This document shows positions 40,204-48,808 of a DNA stretch of 51,548 bases, one piece after another. Under the pieces are notes generated by a model, which saw nothing but the letters and a program-made list of their open reading frames with translations, did no database searches and was not told where the DNA came from. A program made the position numbers and the translations under genes. Source of the DNA: Patescibacteria group bacterium UBA6033 (GTDB lineage: Bacteria > Patescibacteriota > Minisyncoccia > Phycocordibacterales > Phycocordibacteraceae). Location: the NCBI GenBank assembly GCA_002429325.1, contig DIZH01000011.1, positions 1 to 51,548 on the forward strand, read 5' to 3'. Each line of letters starts with the position of its first letter. The stretch's first letter is position 1.

Positions 40204-40934
40204 TACGGAAATGATACTACGAGTATACGCTCTTCGCCGTACTGGTCGGTGCGTATCTCGGCAGACAATTCCTGCGCGGAGAAGAGTACGCACGCCGCTT
40301 TCGCGTGCGCGCTATCGCACTCAATCCACGCCACTCCTCCTTTCTTAAGATGTGCGGACAGAGCAATTGCTATGCGGCGGATGAGGTCGAGCCCATCGTC
40401 TCCTGCAAAGAGCGCATGTGCCGGTTCGTATTCAGCAACGCTCACAGGGAGAGTCCGCTCAGCTGGGATATAGGGAGGATTTGCTGCGATGACATCGAAT
40501 TGCATGTCCCCGAATGGTTCAAAAAGATCGCCGATACGAATGTCCGCGCGACTTTCGTCGAGATCGTTCTCGCGAATGTTTTTCGCGATGGTCGCTTCGT
40601 GTGCAGGATCGATTTCGCCGAAATACACCTGTGCACGAGGCAACTTCGCGAGCGCCGCGCATCCTATCGCACCCGACCCTGCGCACAGGTCGAGAAATGA
40701 AAGTTGGACATCGGATGTCCAACTTTGTAACAGCTGTTCAGTCCACCACTCAGTCTCGGTACGGGGGATGAGAGGTTTTGAATCGAGAGAGATACTCAGA
40801 CCGAGGAATGGCACCGAGCCAATGACGTATCCGAGCGGCTCGCCCTTGGCGAGCCGCTCTTTATCAGTCTGGTACTCAGGTGTTTCCTCACCGCCGTACT
40901 TCTCGTCAAGGAGCCATTTCTCTTCTTTATTCAT
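40203..40934 (-). CDS. prmC: Peptide-chain release factor glutamine methyltransferase
   Basis: 243 aa. Methylates the Gln of the GGQ motif in release factors. The SAM-binding site LDLCAGSGAIG and the catalytic NPPYIP motif are clear, with PLIPRTETEWWTE upstream. The N-terminal helical domain is reduced to about 30 residues, so the protein is shorter than the usual 280 aa. Two perfect 27-bp palindromes lie in frame (40700-40726 and 40833-40859), encoding SWTSDVQLS and ERLAKGEPL. Confidence 0.93.
   Translation of the reverse strand: MNKEEKWLLDEKYGGEETPEYQTDKERLAKGEPLGYVIGSVPFLGLSISLDSKPLIPRTETEWWTEQLLQSWTSDVQLSFLDLCAGSGAIGCAALAKLPRAQVYFGEIDPAHEATIAKNIRENDLDESRADIRIGDLFEPFGDMQFDVIAANPPYIPAERTLPVSVAEYEPAHALFAGDDGLDLIRRIAIALSAHLKKGGVAWIECDSAHAKAACVLFSAQELSAEIRTDQYGEERILVVSFP
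40700..40726. repeat. In-frame palindrome 1 inside prmC
   Basis: Perfect 12-bp arms AAAGTTGGACAT / ATGTCCAACTTT with a CGG loop; nine codons. Confidence 0.8.
40833..40859. repeat. In-frame palindrome 2 inside prmC
   Basis: Perfect 12-bp arms GAGCGGCTCGCC / GGCGAGCCGCTC with a CTT loop; nine codons. Confidence 0.8.
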
Positions 40935-41069
40935 CAGTACACGCTATCATATTGCTGAAATTGGCGTTTTTTGCGCGTCGGCATCACTTTTTGAGTTATA
41001 CAGAGATATACACAGCTTTTACCCAGTTTTTTCCTCAGTTTTTTCTTGACATTTATTCTCAATAAATAA

Positions 41070-41230
41070 GACTGATAAGAGTTCCTTCTCATCTGGAAAA
41101 AACCTAATACTTTTAACGGTCCTATACATGTGAACTTCGGCTCACTACCTCGGACCACTTATAAAAAAAGAGGTTCATTTCCACTCGAGAATGAACGGGC
41201 AAGGAAAGCACCGTTGGGGTGTTTTCCTTT
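41070..41230 (+). ncRNA. Candidate structured RNA, class unknown
   Basis: Successive stems: GGTCC/GGACC around GTGAACTTCGGCTCAC, then GTTCATT/AATGAAC, then AAGGAAAGCACC-GTTG-GGGTGTTTTCCTTT, which ends like a terminator. TTGACA (41046) with a weak TAAGAC lies upstream. It does not match SRP RNA, tmRNA or 6S RNA features that I know. Confidence 0.3.
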
Positions 41231-41263
41231 AGCCAAAATTTCTATACGCACTCAGTCGCATAC

Positions 41264-41304
41264 ACAAAAAGAAAGTCCCGCTTGAAGCGGGACTTTCTTT
41301 TTGT
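41264..41304. terminator. Bidirectional terminator
   Basis: Perfect 20-bp arms (41264-41283 and 41285-41304) with A-run and T-run flanks; serves the RRM gene on minus and any plus-strand RNA. Confidence 0.85.
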
Positions 41305-41392
41305 CGCTAGCGATTCGATTGTAAGCGAAGCTTCTTAACTGCGCTCGCTCGTGAAAGAAAAATAAGAATTTCTCTTTCAGCTCACTCGCTTG

Positions 41393-41767
41393 TTAATAGC
41401 CGCCGTGGCCGTAGCCACCGCTATTGCCACCACCGAAACCACCGCGGTCACCGCCACCAAAACCGCCTTCGCGGCGAGGAGGACGATCACCTTGCGGGCG
41501 AGCGAAAGAAACGGAGAGCGTGCGCCCATCCATCTCCTTGCCATCCCAACGGTCGATAGCTGCCTGAGCTTCCGCCTCGGTTGCCATCTCGACGAATCCG
41601 AAACCGCGTGAGCGGCCCGTCATACGATCGCTAATGATGCTTGCAGATACGACATTACCGGCCTCACCGAAGGCCTTCTTCATATCGTCTTCTGTTGAGC
41701 GATAGGGAATTCCGCCTACGTAGAGCTTGTTTCCCTGTACTGCTGATGCTGACTGCTGATTATCCAT
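41393..41767 (-). CDS. RRM RNA-binding protein with Gly-rich tail
   Basis: 124 aa from ATG at 41767. A single RNA-recognition motif has RNP2 (KLYVGGIPY) and RNP1 (RGFGFVEM); the C-terminal 35 residues are Gly/Arg-rich (GGFGGGDRGGFGGG), as in cyanobacterial and other bacterial Rbp proteins. It probably acts as an RNA chaperone. The 5' leader is about 85 to 90 nt from a recognisable promoter, long for this genome, which suggests post-transcriptional control. Confidence 0.93.
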   Translation of the reverse strand: MDNQQSASAVQGNKLYVGGIPYRSTEDDMKKAFGEAGNVVSASIISDRMTGRSRGFGFVEMATEAEAQAAIDRWDGKEMDGRTLSVSFARPQGDRPPRREGGFGGGDRGGFGGGNSGGYGHGGY

Positions 41768-41858
41768 GTGTAGATCTAACCGGTTAAATCTCGCCGAAAC
41801 TGAACACTTGCGGTCCGTGAAGACCGAACGAAGCTCGAATACTCTGCGAGTGGGGATT

Positions 41859-41887
41859 AATATAACAGAAATATTGGGATATCGCAA
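41859..41887 (-). promoter_or_regulatory. RRM gene promoter
   Basis: On minus: TTGCGA (41882-41887), 17-bp spacer, TATATT (41859-41864). Confidence 0.5.
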
Positions 41888-41925
41888 CCCCAGTCCCTAG
41901 GGTGTGGATAAGCACTTGCGTTCAA

Positions 41926-41992
41926 TTGACAGTCACTCTCATGGGAGTACACTTATTCACAAGATTGACAATCTGTTTTCGGATTGTATAAG
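41926..41992 (+). promoter_or_regulatory. Tandem promoters upstream of the toroid protein gene
   Basis: P1: TTGACA (41926-41931), 16 bp, TACACT (41948-41953). P2: TTGACA (41965-41970), 16 bp, TATAAG (41987-41992). P1 uses the same boxes and spacing as the thrS promoter. Confidence 0.65.
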
Positions 41993-42043
41993 TTTGTTTT
42001 GCCGATCTTATTACTAAGGGGCCGTCGTAAGAAATAATTATTT

Positions 42044-43075
42044 ATGAACAAGACCTCACGTCTTTCTGTTCTCGCCGTGCTTTCGGTTCTCTCTCTTGGA
42101 GCCTCTGCTCCTCTCGCGTTTGCAACGACACTAAACGTATCTTCTGATTCTGCCAGTATTGATTATCGCAATGCTGTGGTCAAGGCAGCAGATCATATGG
42201 TGACAACTCAAAATACCGATGGAGGTTGGGATTGGGGAACTCCTGATTCTAGCCCTGCGACCGGTTCCGCAGTGAATACTTTGGGAGTCACAGCACAAGC
42301 GTTAGTTGATGCGTATCGATTGACCCATCAAGCAAAATATCTTATAGCTGCAAACAAGACTTTTGCGCTGTTGCAGAAAAATAGCGCACCTTCTACTTTC
42401 AAGTTGAGAGGCCCCGACATCTCCTTCCTCGTCGACTTATCGACGGTAACTGGTGATCCGAAATATGCAGACTTTGCCAAGACTGGCTGGGATAACGACT
42501 TAACAAGGTTTGGTAGTGGAACTGCAACAGGTTTCGGGGATTCCATAAGAGACGCACGGCACTCACAGGGGTGGGATGGTCTGATTCCTTGGGATATTAA
42601 TCTCTTCGTACAAGGTGTTACCAAACTTGCTAATTACAGCGTTGCGAATGCCGCCTATGGCGCAGATGCTACTGCTCTCGCCCAGGTCATATTCGACGAT
42701 GTCAATGCGGCCACCCCTTTGTTCAATTGGAATGATGATACAGAAAATGGTTATCTTTTCGGGTTGACGGGGATGTTGAGTGCGATGTCTACGGTAACCG
42801 TGTCTTCCGCCATCACAGCAAATGATGTGTCTACAAAGTTGATGACGTACAGCCATAGCGGAGCATTTTTCGATCTGAGTGACGTTAATGCTCAAGGAGC
42901 GACTCCATCGGTCGATGATCATTTAACGACTGTTCAGACAACCGCCTATGCGGTTAAGGCCTTGATGCAATCTCCACAAAACGTTGCATCAGCGCAGCCT
43001 TCTATCGATTATCTTCTTGCTCAGCAAGACTCTGTATCCGGAGCATGGAAAGACGGAGTCGATGAGAACACCTAA
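42044..43075 (+). CDS. Exported alpha-toroid domain protein, N-terminal part before an in-frame stop
   Basis: 343 aa. Signal peptide at 1-27 (SVLAVLSVLSLGASAPLAFA). The mature part has repeated helical hairpins with Q-x-x-DGGWDWG, NTLGVTAQALVDAY and TTAYAVKALMQS, as in terpenoid-cyclase/prenyltransferase-like alpha-alpha toroids and some exported bacterial proteins. It stops at TAA 43073-43075, but the same frame continues at once with VNSEAGDALATKL, so the stop looks like a single-base change (for example GAA to TAA) in a longer gene of about 1084 codons. No SD. Confidence 0.8.
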   Translation: MNKTSRLSVLAVLSVLSLGASAPLAFATTLNVSSDSASIDYRNAVVKAADHMVTTQNTDGGWDWGTPDSSPATGSAVNTLGVTAQALVDAYRLTHQAKYLIAANKTFALLQKNSAPSTFKLRGPDISFLVDLSTVTGDPKYADFAKTGWDNDLTRFGSGTATGFGDSIRDARHSQGWDGLIPWDINLFVQGVTKLANYSVANAAYGADATALAQVIFDDVNAATPLFNWNDDTENGYLFGLTGMLSAMSTVTVSSAITANDVSTKLMTYSHSGAFFDLSDVNAQGATPSVDDHLTTVQTTAYAVKALMQSPQNVASAQPSIDYLLAQQDSVSGAWKDGVDENT

Positions 43076-43099
43076 GTTAATTCAGAGGCGGGAGATGCA

Positions 43100-45298
43100 T
43101 TGGCAACGAAACTGACTGCTGCAAACACCTTCTACGCCATCCAGGACGCAGTGAACGCTGCAGCTGATGGAGAGACGGTCGCACTGAGTGACAATGCCAC
43201 TACTACTTCACAGATAACTGTGAACAAAGCCATAACGATTGATGGGAATGGTCATACGCTTTACGCGCCTTTCGCGAAAACGGATAACACCAACAACGCC
43301 GCAATAGGAATCTTGCATTCTGGTGTGACGATTAAGAATCTTGTTGAGGATGGAACAGGTAGTACCGGCTCTCGTCACGGCATCAATATATTCGAAGCGA
43401 CTTCAAGCGTGAGCCTAGACAACGTCACAGTGGAGAATAACGCCGCCTCAGGTGTGACCATAAATGGTTCAACCGTGACGATCAATAACATCACGACTGC
43501 GCACAATGTCTGGGGAGGTATCAACGCCGATCAGGCCTCTGATGCTCCAGACCCTACTTCTGTAACGATAACCGGGACGAGCTCTCATTCTGAGACTAAT
43601 TCAGCGGTATGGGTTGATGACAACACAAAGGCAGTGTCAATTGTGGACACAAATAATCAGTATGCATCTACTACGTATCCACACGATGCTGTTATAACGG
43701 GTACATATTATGTACTAAAGACCGCAACAGTGGAGAATGAAGCTCAACTACGTTCAGCTTTGGGAAATTCACTCATCAGTACTATTGTGTTTGGCTCTGA
43801 TATCACAACCGCTGCTCAGATAGATGTGGCACGATCGGTTACTATCGATGGCGCTGGCTATTACCTCAAGGCACCATTTACAGGTGTGAAAAATGCAAGT
43901 GACTCTGCGGTAAATATCACCGCAAACGATGTAACCATAAAAAATCTAGTCGAGGATGGTACCGGCACAACAGGAAATCGTGGCATCAATATCTACAAGG
44001 TAACGGGAGCCTTGCTTGATAACGTCACTGCTTCAAACAACTACAAGAACGGTATCGTCGTGAACGGCTCTACAGTCGTCGTGAATAATATCGTCACTAA
44101 GCACAATGGGTGGCAGGGTATCGATATCGATATGGGCGGGGATGTCTCTACACTCGCCAGTCTGACCGTGAACGGTACGAGCGTGCATGAAGAATCACTG
44201 GCAGCTATCCGTATTGATGACACATCGAAAATCCCGACACCTATCATGATTGATACGAATGATCAGTATGTCGCTTCTACCACAGCGACGGGCATAGACT
44301 ATTACCTCAAGACGAAGAATACGAAGACGGCTACGGTTGATCATCAGACAGGTTCCGGAACCAATAGTGTGACGGTTACTGTGGATATACCGGCAGATAC
44401 CATCATCAGAGGCGATGCCGCATGGGATGGTACCCTCACGCCTCCTGCAGCAAAAGTGGTCTCGGTTACTATCTCAGGCTTCACTACGAATGTGACGTCC
44501 GCCATCGCAGTTGGCTCAAGCGACACAGATCTGACGTTCGATAAGGCGGTAAAGCTTACGTTCGCCGGCCAGGCGGGCAAGCTCGTTGGATGGTATAACC
44601 ATGCGAGTGCATTCTCTGAAATAACAGCGACTTGTGCCGCAAATGACCAGGCGACCGGAGATGCTCTTGCTGCAGGCACCTCATGCAAGATAGATGCTGG
44701 TAGTGATCTTGTCGTCTGGACGAAGCACTTCTCAACATTCGCTACATACACACAGACCCCTATTGTTTACGGTAGCAGTAGTGTTGGCAGCTCAGGCGGT
44801 TCAATCGCGATAACCTCAGCAACATCTGCAACCCCAGCAGCGCCAGCGGTGAACCCAGCAGCGCCAGCGACTCCTGCAACACCTGCAACCGGTCGTGGTC
44901 GTGGTCGCGTGCTCGGTGCAGAAGCATACAACTTCACCAAGGACCTCCACATGGGCTCCTCTGGCGCTGATGTGACTGAACTGCAGAAACTTCTCATTGC
45001 AGACGGATTCGATATCCCTGCAATCACCAAGGGCACAGTGGCGTACGGTACGTTTGGCGGTCAGACGCTCTCAGCCGTCATTGCATACCAGAAAGCACAT
45101 GGTGTCTCGCCTGCAAGAGGCTATGTGAGCACGCTCACGCGCGCAGAGCTCAATAAGGGCACTGCCGGAACAACTCCTGTAGCGACAGGGAAGTCGAATC
45201 TGACCGCAAGTCAGGCGAATTCCATCCTCGGACTTCTTCAGTCCTTCAATGCCGATGCGTCGGTCATTGCGAATGTGAGAGCGTCGCTCGGTCAGTAG
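43100..45298 (+). CDS. Beta-helix plus peptidoglycan-binding protein, C-terminal part after the in-frame stop
   Basis: 732 aa if translated from TTG 43100; it is in the same frame as the preceding 343-aa ORF and lacks its own signal peptide. Two tandem parallel beta-helix units (about 25-205 and 225-400) share TIKNLVEDGTG and DNVT...NG-x-x-x-NGSTV motifs. A beta-sandwich-like region and a Pro/Ala linker follow, then a peptidoglycan-binding domain (DLHMGSSGADVTELQKLLIADGF ... AVIAYQKAHGVSPARGYVSTLTRAELN) at about 615-685. This fits a cell-wall-attached surface protein. Without readthrough it would not be exported. Confidence 0.75.
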   Translation: MATKLTAANTFYAIQDAVNAAADGETVALSDNATTTSQITVNKAITIDGNGHTLYAPFAKTDNTNNAAIGILHSGVTIKNLVEDGTGSTGSRHGINIFEATSSVSLDNVTVENNAASGVTINGSTVTINNITTAHNVWGGINADQASDAPDPTSVTITGTSSHSETNSAVWVDDNTKAVSIVDTNNQYASTTYPHDAVITGTYYVLKTATVENEAQLRSALGNSLISTIVFGSDITTAAQIDVARSVTIDGAGYYLKAPFTGVKNASDSAVNITANDVTIKNLVEDGTGTTGNRGINIYKVTGALLDNVTASNNYKNGIVVNGSTVVVNNIVTKHNGWQGIDIDMGGDVSTLASLTVNGTSVHEESLAAIRIDDTSKIPTPIMIDTNDQYVASTTATGIDYYLKTKNTKTATVDHQTGSGTNSVTVTVDIPADTIIRGDAAWDGTLTPPAAKVVSVTISGFTTNVTSAIAVGSSDTDLTFDKAVKLTFAGQAGKLVGWYNHASAFSEITATCAANDQATGDALAAGTSCKIDAGSDLVVWTKHFSTFATYTQTPIVYGSSSVGSSGGSIAITSATSATPAAPAVNPAAPATPATPATGRGRGRVLGAEAYNFTKDLHMGSSGADVTELQKLLIADGFDIPAITKGTVAYGTFGGQTLSAVIAYQKAHGVSPARGYVSTLTRAELNKGTAGTTPVATGKSNLTASQANSILGLLQSFNADASVIANVRASLGQ

Positions 45299-45310
45299 AT
45301 ACCAGTTCGT

Positions 45311-45353
45311 GAGAAATGAACAATCCCGCCTCTGGCGGGATTGTTCATTTCTC
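45311..45353. terminator. Terminator after the beta-helix protein
   Basis: Perfect 20-bp arms GAGAAATGAACAATCCCGCC and its complement with a TCT loop. Confidence 0.85.
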
Positions 45354-45378
45354 AGATTTGTTGTATTGTTATTTGCAC

Positions 45379-46389
45379 ATGCGCAAGCCTCTCCATCACC
45401 ATCTTCATGATTTCTTTCTCCCTACGTCGCGGAATGAATATCATCCGAATATCTTCAGTCGCGTGTCGGTCATAGTACTCGCGGTCCTCATCATTGGTTG
45501 TGAAGTCGGCTACGTCGCACAAACGAAATTCGTATTCCTCAATACAGATTTCCTCGCGTCAGTGCTCCCCGGAGTGCTCGCTAATCTCACGAATGTGGAT
45601 CGGGCAGATAGCGGCTTGGCGCCAGTGACGCGCAACCCGCTTCTCGATGCTGCAGCACAAGCGGCGGCGCAGGACATGGCCACCAAGGGTTACTTCTCCC
45701 ACGTAGCACCTGATGGCACGACGCCATGGTCGTGGCTTGATAAGACAGGGTATGTCTACAGTTATGCTGGGCAGAATCTCGCTGTAAACTTCACGGATTC
45801 GCAAAATGTAGAGACCGCATGGCTCGAATCTCCGACCCATCGTGCCAACATTATGAAGTCGCAATACACTGAAGTGGGTTTCGGCACAGCCAATGGCATA
45901 TACGAGGGCCAAGAGACGACATTTGTCGTAGAATTTTTCGGAACTCCTGCGGCTGTCGCTGCTAAAAAAGATATAGTACCAATCAAGGTTGCTGCCGTGG
46001 TGAAGTCACCTTCTCAGTCGGGCAATACCCAAGTTCTTGGTACTGAAGTAAAGAAGGAAGTAGAAGTTGCTGGTACATCATCTCCTGTTGCAGTAACTAC
46101 CAATCCAGTCGCTCCGCTCCCAACAGAGACACAGGGCTTCCTTGCAATGCTTACTTCACCGCTTACTGCGCTTGAAACGGTATTCACTGTATTGCTGGCG
46201 CTTATTGCGTTCGCGTATGGCATCACTGTATTCATGCACGGCAAAATGCTACACCCGCGAGTAGCTCTCGGTGGCGCAGCTCTTCTACTTCTTATTTCTG
46301 CGGCGTTTCTTGGAAGCGCTCTGCTCAATGGTTCTGTACATCTTGCATCGAACGCACAGATGGCAAGCATCGAGGCCGCATTGCCGTAG
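45379..46389 (+). CDS. CAP-domain (SCP-like) exported membrane protein
   Basis: 336 aa from ATG at 45379 (an earlier ATG lies inside the terminator hairpin). A His-rich N-terminus is followed by a signal anchor (VSVIVLAVLIIGCEVGYV). The CAP domain spans about 70-190, with RNPLLDAAAQAAAQDMA, GYFSHVAPDGTTPWSWL, AGQNLAVNF and AWLESPTHRANIM. A Ser/Thr/Pro linker and two C-terminal membrane helices follow. Related proteins are exported and often cell-wall linked; the biochemical role is unsettled. Confidence 0.9.
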   Translation: MRKPLHHHLHDFFLPTSRNEYHPNIFSRVSVIVLAVLIIGCEVGYVAQTKFVFLNTDFLASVLPGVLANLTNVDRADSGLAPVTRNPLLDAAAQAAAQDMATKGYFSHVAPDGTTPWSWLDKTGYVYSYAGQNLAVNFTDSQNVETAWLESPTHRANIMKSQYTEVGFGTANGIYEGQETTFVVEFFGTPAAVAAKKDIVPIKVAAVVKSPSQSGNTQVLGTEVKKEVEVAGTSSPVAVTTNPVAPLPTETQGFLAMLTSPLTALETVFTVLLALIAFAYGITVFMHGKMLHPRVALGGAALLLLISAAFLGSALLNGSVHLASNAQMASIEAALP

Positions 46390-46394
46390 CTATT

Positions 46395-46799
46395 TTACTG
46401 CTGCGGAGGCAGCGTCGGGCGTAGCTGGATGAGCGAAGCGGACACGCTTCCATCGCTATTCGTCGTACCTGATACGATAATAGTCGAACCTGTCGCTACG
46501 TCAGTCAGTGCGCCGTTCACGCTTTTCGAGACAGTCGTATTCGGCGTGACAAGCACGACATGTGAACTTCCATCGCGTGTATTAAGTGTGATGCTTCCCG
46601 AATCTTTTGCTGCGACTGTTCCTGTAAGGAATCCACCGCTAGCACCTCCAGCGCGTGTACCTCCAGCGAACCCCCCGCTGCGTACTGTTTGACTTGCTGC
46701 CGCTGGGTGAGCGAAGGCAATTGCTCCTTCGTACCCGAGACCGGCCCCAATGATAAGCGCTATGACCCCAATGCTGATGATTTTGTTATTCATATACAT
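46395..46799 (-). CDS. Small exported protein with an OB-like/DUF5666-like domain
   Basis: 134 aa (ATG at 46799; ATG at 46793 is an alternative). An N-terminal hydrophobic segment (IISIGVIALIIGAGLGYEGAIAF) precedes a Gly-rich linker. A small beta domain follows: GFLTGTVAAKDSGSITLNTRDG, VLVTPNTTVSK and VATGSTIIVSGTTNSDGSVSASLIQL, a pattern like DUF5666. It lies next to the MacAB-like operon on the same strand, 42 bp downstream of the permease, and may belong to that transcription unit. Confidence 0.75.
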   Translation of the reverse strand: MYMNNKIISIGVIALIIGAGLGYEGAIAFAHPAAASQTVRSGGFAGGTRAGGASGGFLTGTVAAKDSGSITLNTRDGSSHVVLVTPNTTVSKSVNGALTDVATGSTIIVSGTTNSDGSVSASLIQLRPTLPPQQ

Positions 46800-46841
46800 A
46801 TATTTGATTACATACGGTTAATACTCCTGTGCGGTGCGTTT

Positions 46842-48077
46842 TTATTCATAACGCAAAGCATCAATAGGATTGAGATTGGCAGCTCGGCGCGCCGGGTACC
46901 AGCCGAAAATAATACCGATACCCGCAGACACACCGAAAGCCAAGAGTACTGATGAGAGGGTCACCTGGGCGGTAAGGAGGCCGGTGAGCGTCACGGCGAA
47001 GGATATGCCCCATCCGAGTGCGATGCCGATGCCGCCACCAATAAAGGTGAGTGCGATAGCTTCGGACAGGAACTGATTATTGATATCTTTCTTCGTCGCC
47101 CCGATGGCTTTCCGCAGCCCGATCTCGCGCATTCGCTCAGTGACGGTGGTAAGCATCATGTTCATGATGCCAATGCCACCGACAATGAGGGATATGCCCG
47201 CTACAGCCGCAAGCAATGTCGTGAGCGTCGATGTCACGCTTGAAGCAGCCGAGACAAGGTCAGTCTGGTTGAGGATACTGAAATCGGCTTTTGTGGGGTC
47301 GCTGATATTGTGGCGAGCCATCAGGAGTGCCGTCACATCGTTCTGCACTTGTGTCATGTCTCCTTGTGTCGTCGCTTGGATGTCTATATTAGAAAGGTAA
47401 GCATTTCCATTACCTGCGAAGTATTGCATCGCGGTGCCGATTGGAATGAAGACCGTAGTGTCGGTATTGCCGATGCCGGAAGCGCCCTTCGTCTTGGTCA
47501 CGCCGATGATAGTGAAGAGAATATTATTGATGCGGACTGTTTGTCCGAGAGCATCACTTGCCACTGCATTCGTGCCGAAGATATCGGTCACGACCGTTGG
47601 TCCGACTACGGCTACCTTCGCGAGCGAGGTGGATTGGTTATCGGTGATAAAGGACCCCTGATCGATGACCAAGTTGCGGATAGTGAGGTAGGCAGCATCC
47701 ACACCATCAACCGTCGTGTTCGTATTCGCACCCGAAGCAGCGACCTGATAGCGGCTGGAAAGTTCGCCCGAGACTGCCGCGACGTTTGCAACCTGTGCAA
47801 TCGCATTTTCATCAGCGACTGTGAGTGACCGTGCGGTGCCTCGACCGCCAGAGACGCCGAAGCCTATTTGTCGTGAGGCACCTGGCATCACTTCAATCAG
47901 ATTTGAACCGATAGATTGTATGGATGACTGAATTGAGGATTGTGCTCCCTGGCCGATAGCGGTGAGTGCAATAACGGATGCGATACCTATGACGATGCCG
48001 AGCACAGTAAGGCTCGACCGCACTTTATTTGCGGAGAGAGCGGCGTACGTCTCATCGATAAGGTCACGGTTTCTCAT
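46842..48077 (-). CDS. MacB/YknZ-type ABC transporter permease
   Basis: 411 aa FtsX-like permease. Membrane helix near 20-45 ([18 protein letters not shown]), a large outside MacB-PCD domain to about 280, then three helices. The conserved cytoplasmic stretch [26 protein letters not shown] lies between helices 2 and 3. It is separate from its ATPase, as in Gram-positive YknYZ. The start overlaps the ATPase stop (ATGA), so the two are translated together. Likely substrates are peptides, toxins or lipoproteins; the specificity is unknown. Confidence 0.92.
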   Translation of the reverse strand: MRNRDLIDETYAALSANKVRSSLTVLGIVIGIASVIALTAIGQGAQSSIQSSIQSIGSNLIEVMPGASRQIGFGVSGGRGTARSLTVADENAIAQVANVAAVSGELSSRYQVAASGANTNTTVDGVDAAYLTIRNLVIDQGSFITDNQSTSLAKVAVVGPTVVTDIFGTNAVASDALGQTVRINNILFTIIGVTKTKGASGIGNTDTTVFIPIGTAMQYFAGNGNAYLSNIDIQATTQGDMTQVQNDVTALLMARHNISDPTKADFSILNQTDLVSAASSVTSTLTTLLAAVAGISLIVGGIGIMNMMLTTVTERMREIGLRKAIGATKKDINNQFLSEAIALTFIGGGIGIALGWGISFAVTLTGLLTAQVTLSSVLLAFGVSAGIGIIFGWYPARRAANLNPIDALRYE

Positions 48078-48808
48078 ACAGCATTGTCATACAGCTTCGT
48101 CTCTCCTATCGCATCGCGTGGCGAGCGACTCTTCTCATCGGAGACTATCTCGCCGTCTCGGATGCGGATGATGCGATTGGCATGTTCAGCGATATCCGGT
48201 TCATGCGTGATGAGGATGATGGTGCGTCCGTGCTCGCGATTGAGTTTCTGGAGTGTGCCGAGGACAACAAGACTCGTGCGGCTGTCGAGGTTGCCTGTGG
48301 GCTCATCGGCAAGAATGAGTGCAGGGTCGTTCACAAGAGCTCGCGCGATGGCGACGCGCTGGATTTGTCCGCCTGAAAGCTGGTTCGAGAGATGGTAGAA
48401 ATGCGACTCGGTAAGTCCGGCGGCAATGAGAGATGCTGTAGCGCGTGCATGTCGCTCCTCGAGCGGAACACCCGCATATACGAGCGGGAGCATCACGTTT
48501 CGGAGTACGGTCGTACGAGAGAGGAGATTGAAAGATTGGAATACGAAACCGATCTTGTCTTTGCGTATGTCGGCCAGCTCATCATCGCTCATCGTCGAGA
48601 CATCTTTGCCATCGAGCGTATAGGTGCCTGAGGTGGGCGTATCGAGGCATCCGAGGATATGCATGAGGGTCGATTTCCCACTGCCTGACGGTCCCATGAT
48701 GGCGACGAACTCCCCCTCATCAATAGAGAAAGAAATATTATTCAGCGCCGTATACGCCTCGGGAGTATCTGAGTTATAGGTTTTCGTGATGTGAGAGAAC
48801 TCAATCAT
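48074..48808 (-). CDS. ABC transporter ATP-binding protein (MacB/LolD/YknY type)
   Basis: 244 aa. Walker [11 protein letters not shown]-loop [10 protein letters not shown], signature [15 protein letters not shown], Walker [14 protein letters not shown] and H-loop ITHEPDIA are intact. It energises the neighbouring permease. Both ends overlap neighbouring genes by ATGA, giving a three-gene operon adaptor-ATPase-permease. Confidence 0.96.
   Translation of the reverse strand: MIEFSHITKTYNSDTPEAYTALNNISFSIDEGEFVAIMGPSGSGKSTLMHILGCLDTPTSGTYTLDGKDVSTMSDDELADIRKDKIGFVFQSFNLLSRTTVLRNVMLPLVYAGVPLEERHARATASLIAAGLTESHFYHLSNQLSGGQIQRVAIARALVNDPALILADEPTGNLDSRTSLVVLGTLQKLNREHGRTIILITHEPDIAEHANRIIRIRDGEIVSDEKSRSPRDAIGETKLYDNAV

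Larger units (their letters stand above)
40935..41392. other. 458-bp region between prmC and the RRM gene without protein gene
   Basis: AT-rich 5' part with several TTTTTT runs and one TTGACA (41046), then a structured segment (41070-41230), a strong terminator (41264-41304), and a pair of TTAAC/GTTAA ends (41336-41396) enclosing a GAAAGA/TCTTTC hairpin next to the RRM gene stop. Confidence 0.5.

Noticed and set aside
42328..42624. 98-aa minus-strand frame inside the toroid gene
   Set aside because: Shadow frame without signals; the plus-strand protein has a signal peptide and a repeat pattern.
43073..43075. Reassigned stop codon
   Set aside because: Known CPR recoding concerns UGA (Gly), not UAA, and many genes here end normally in TAA.
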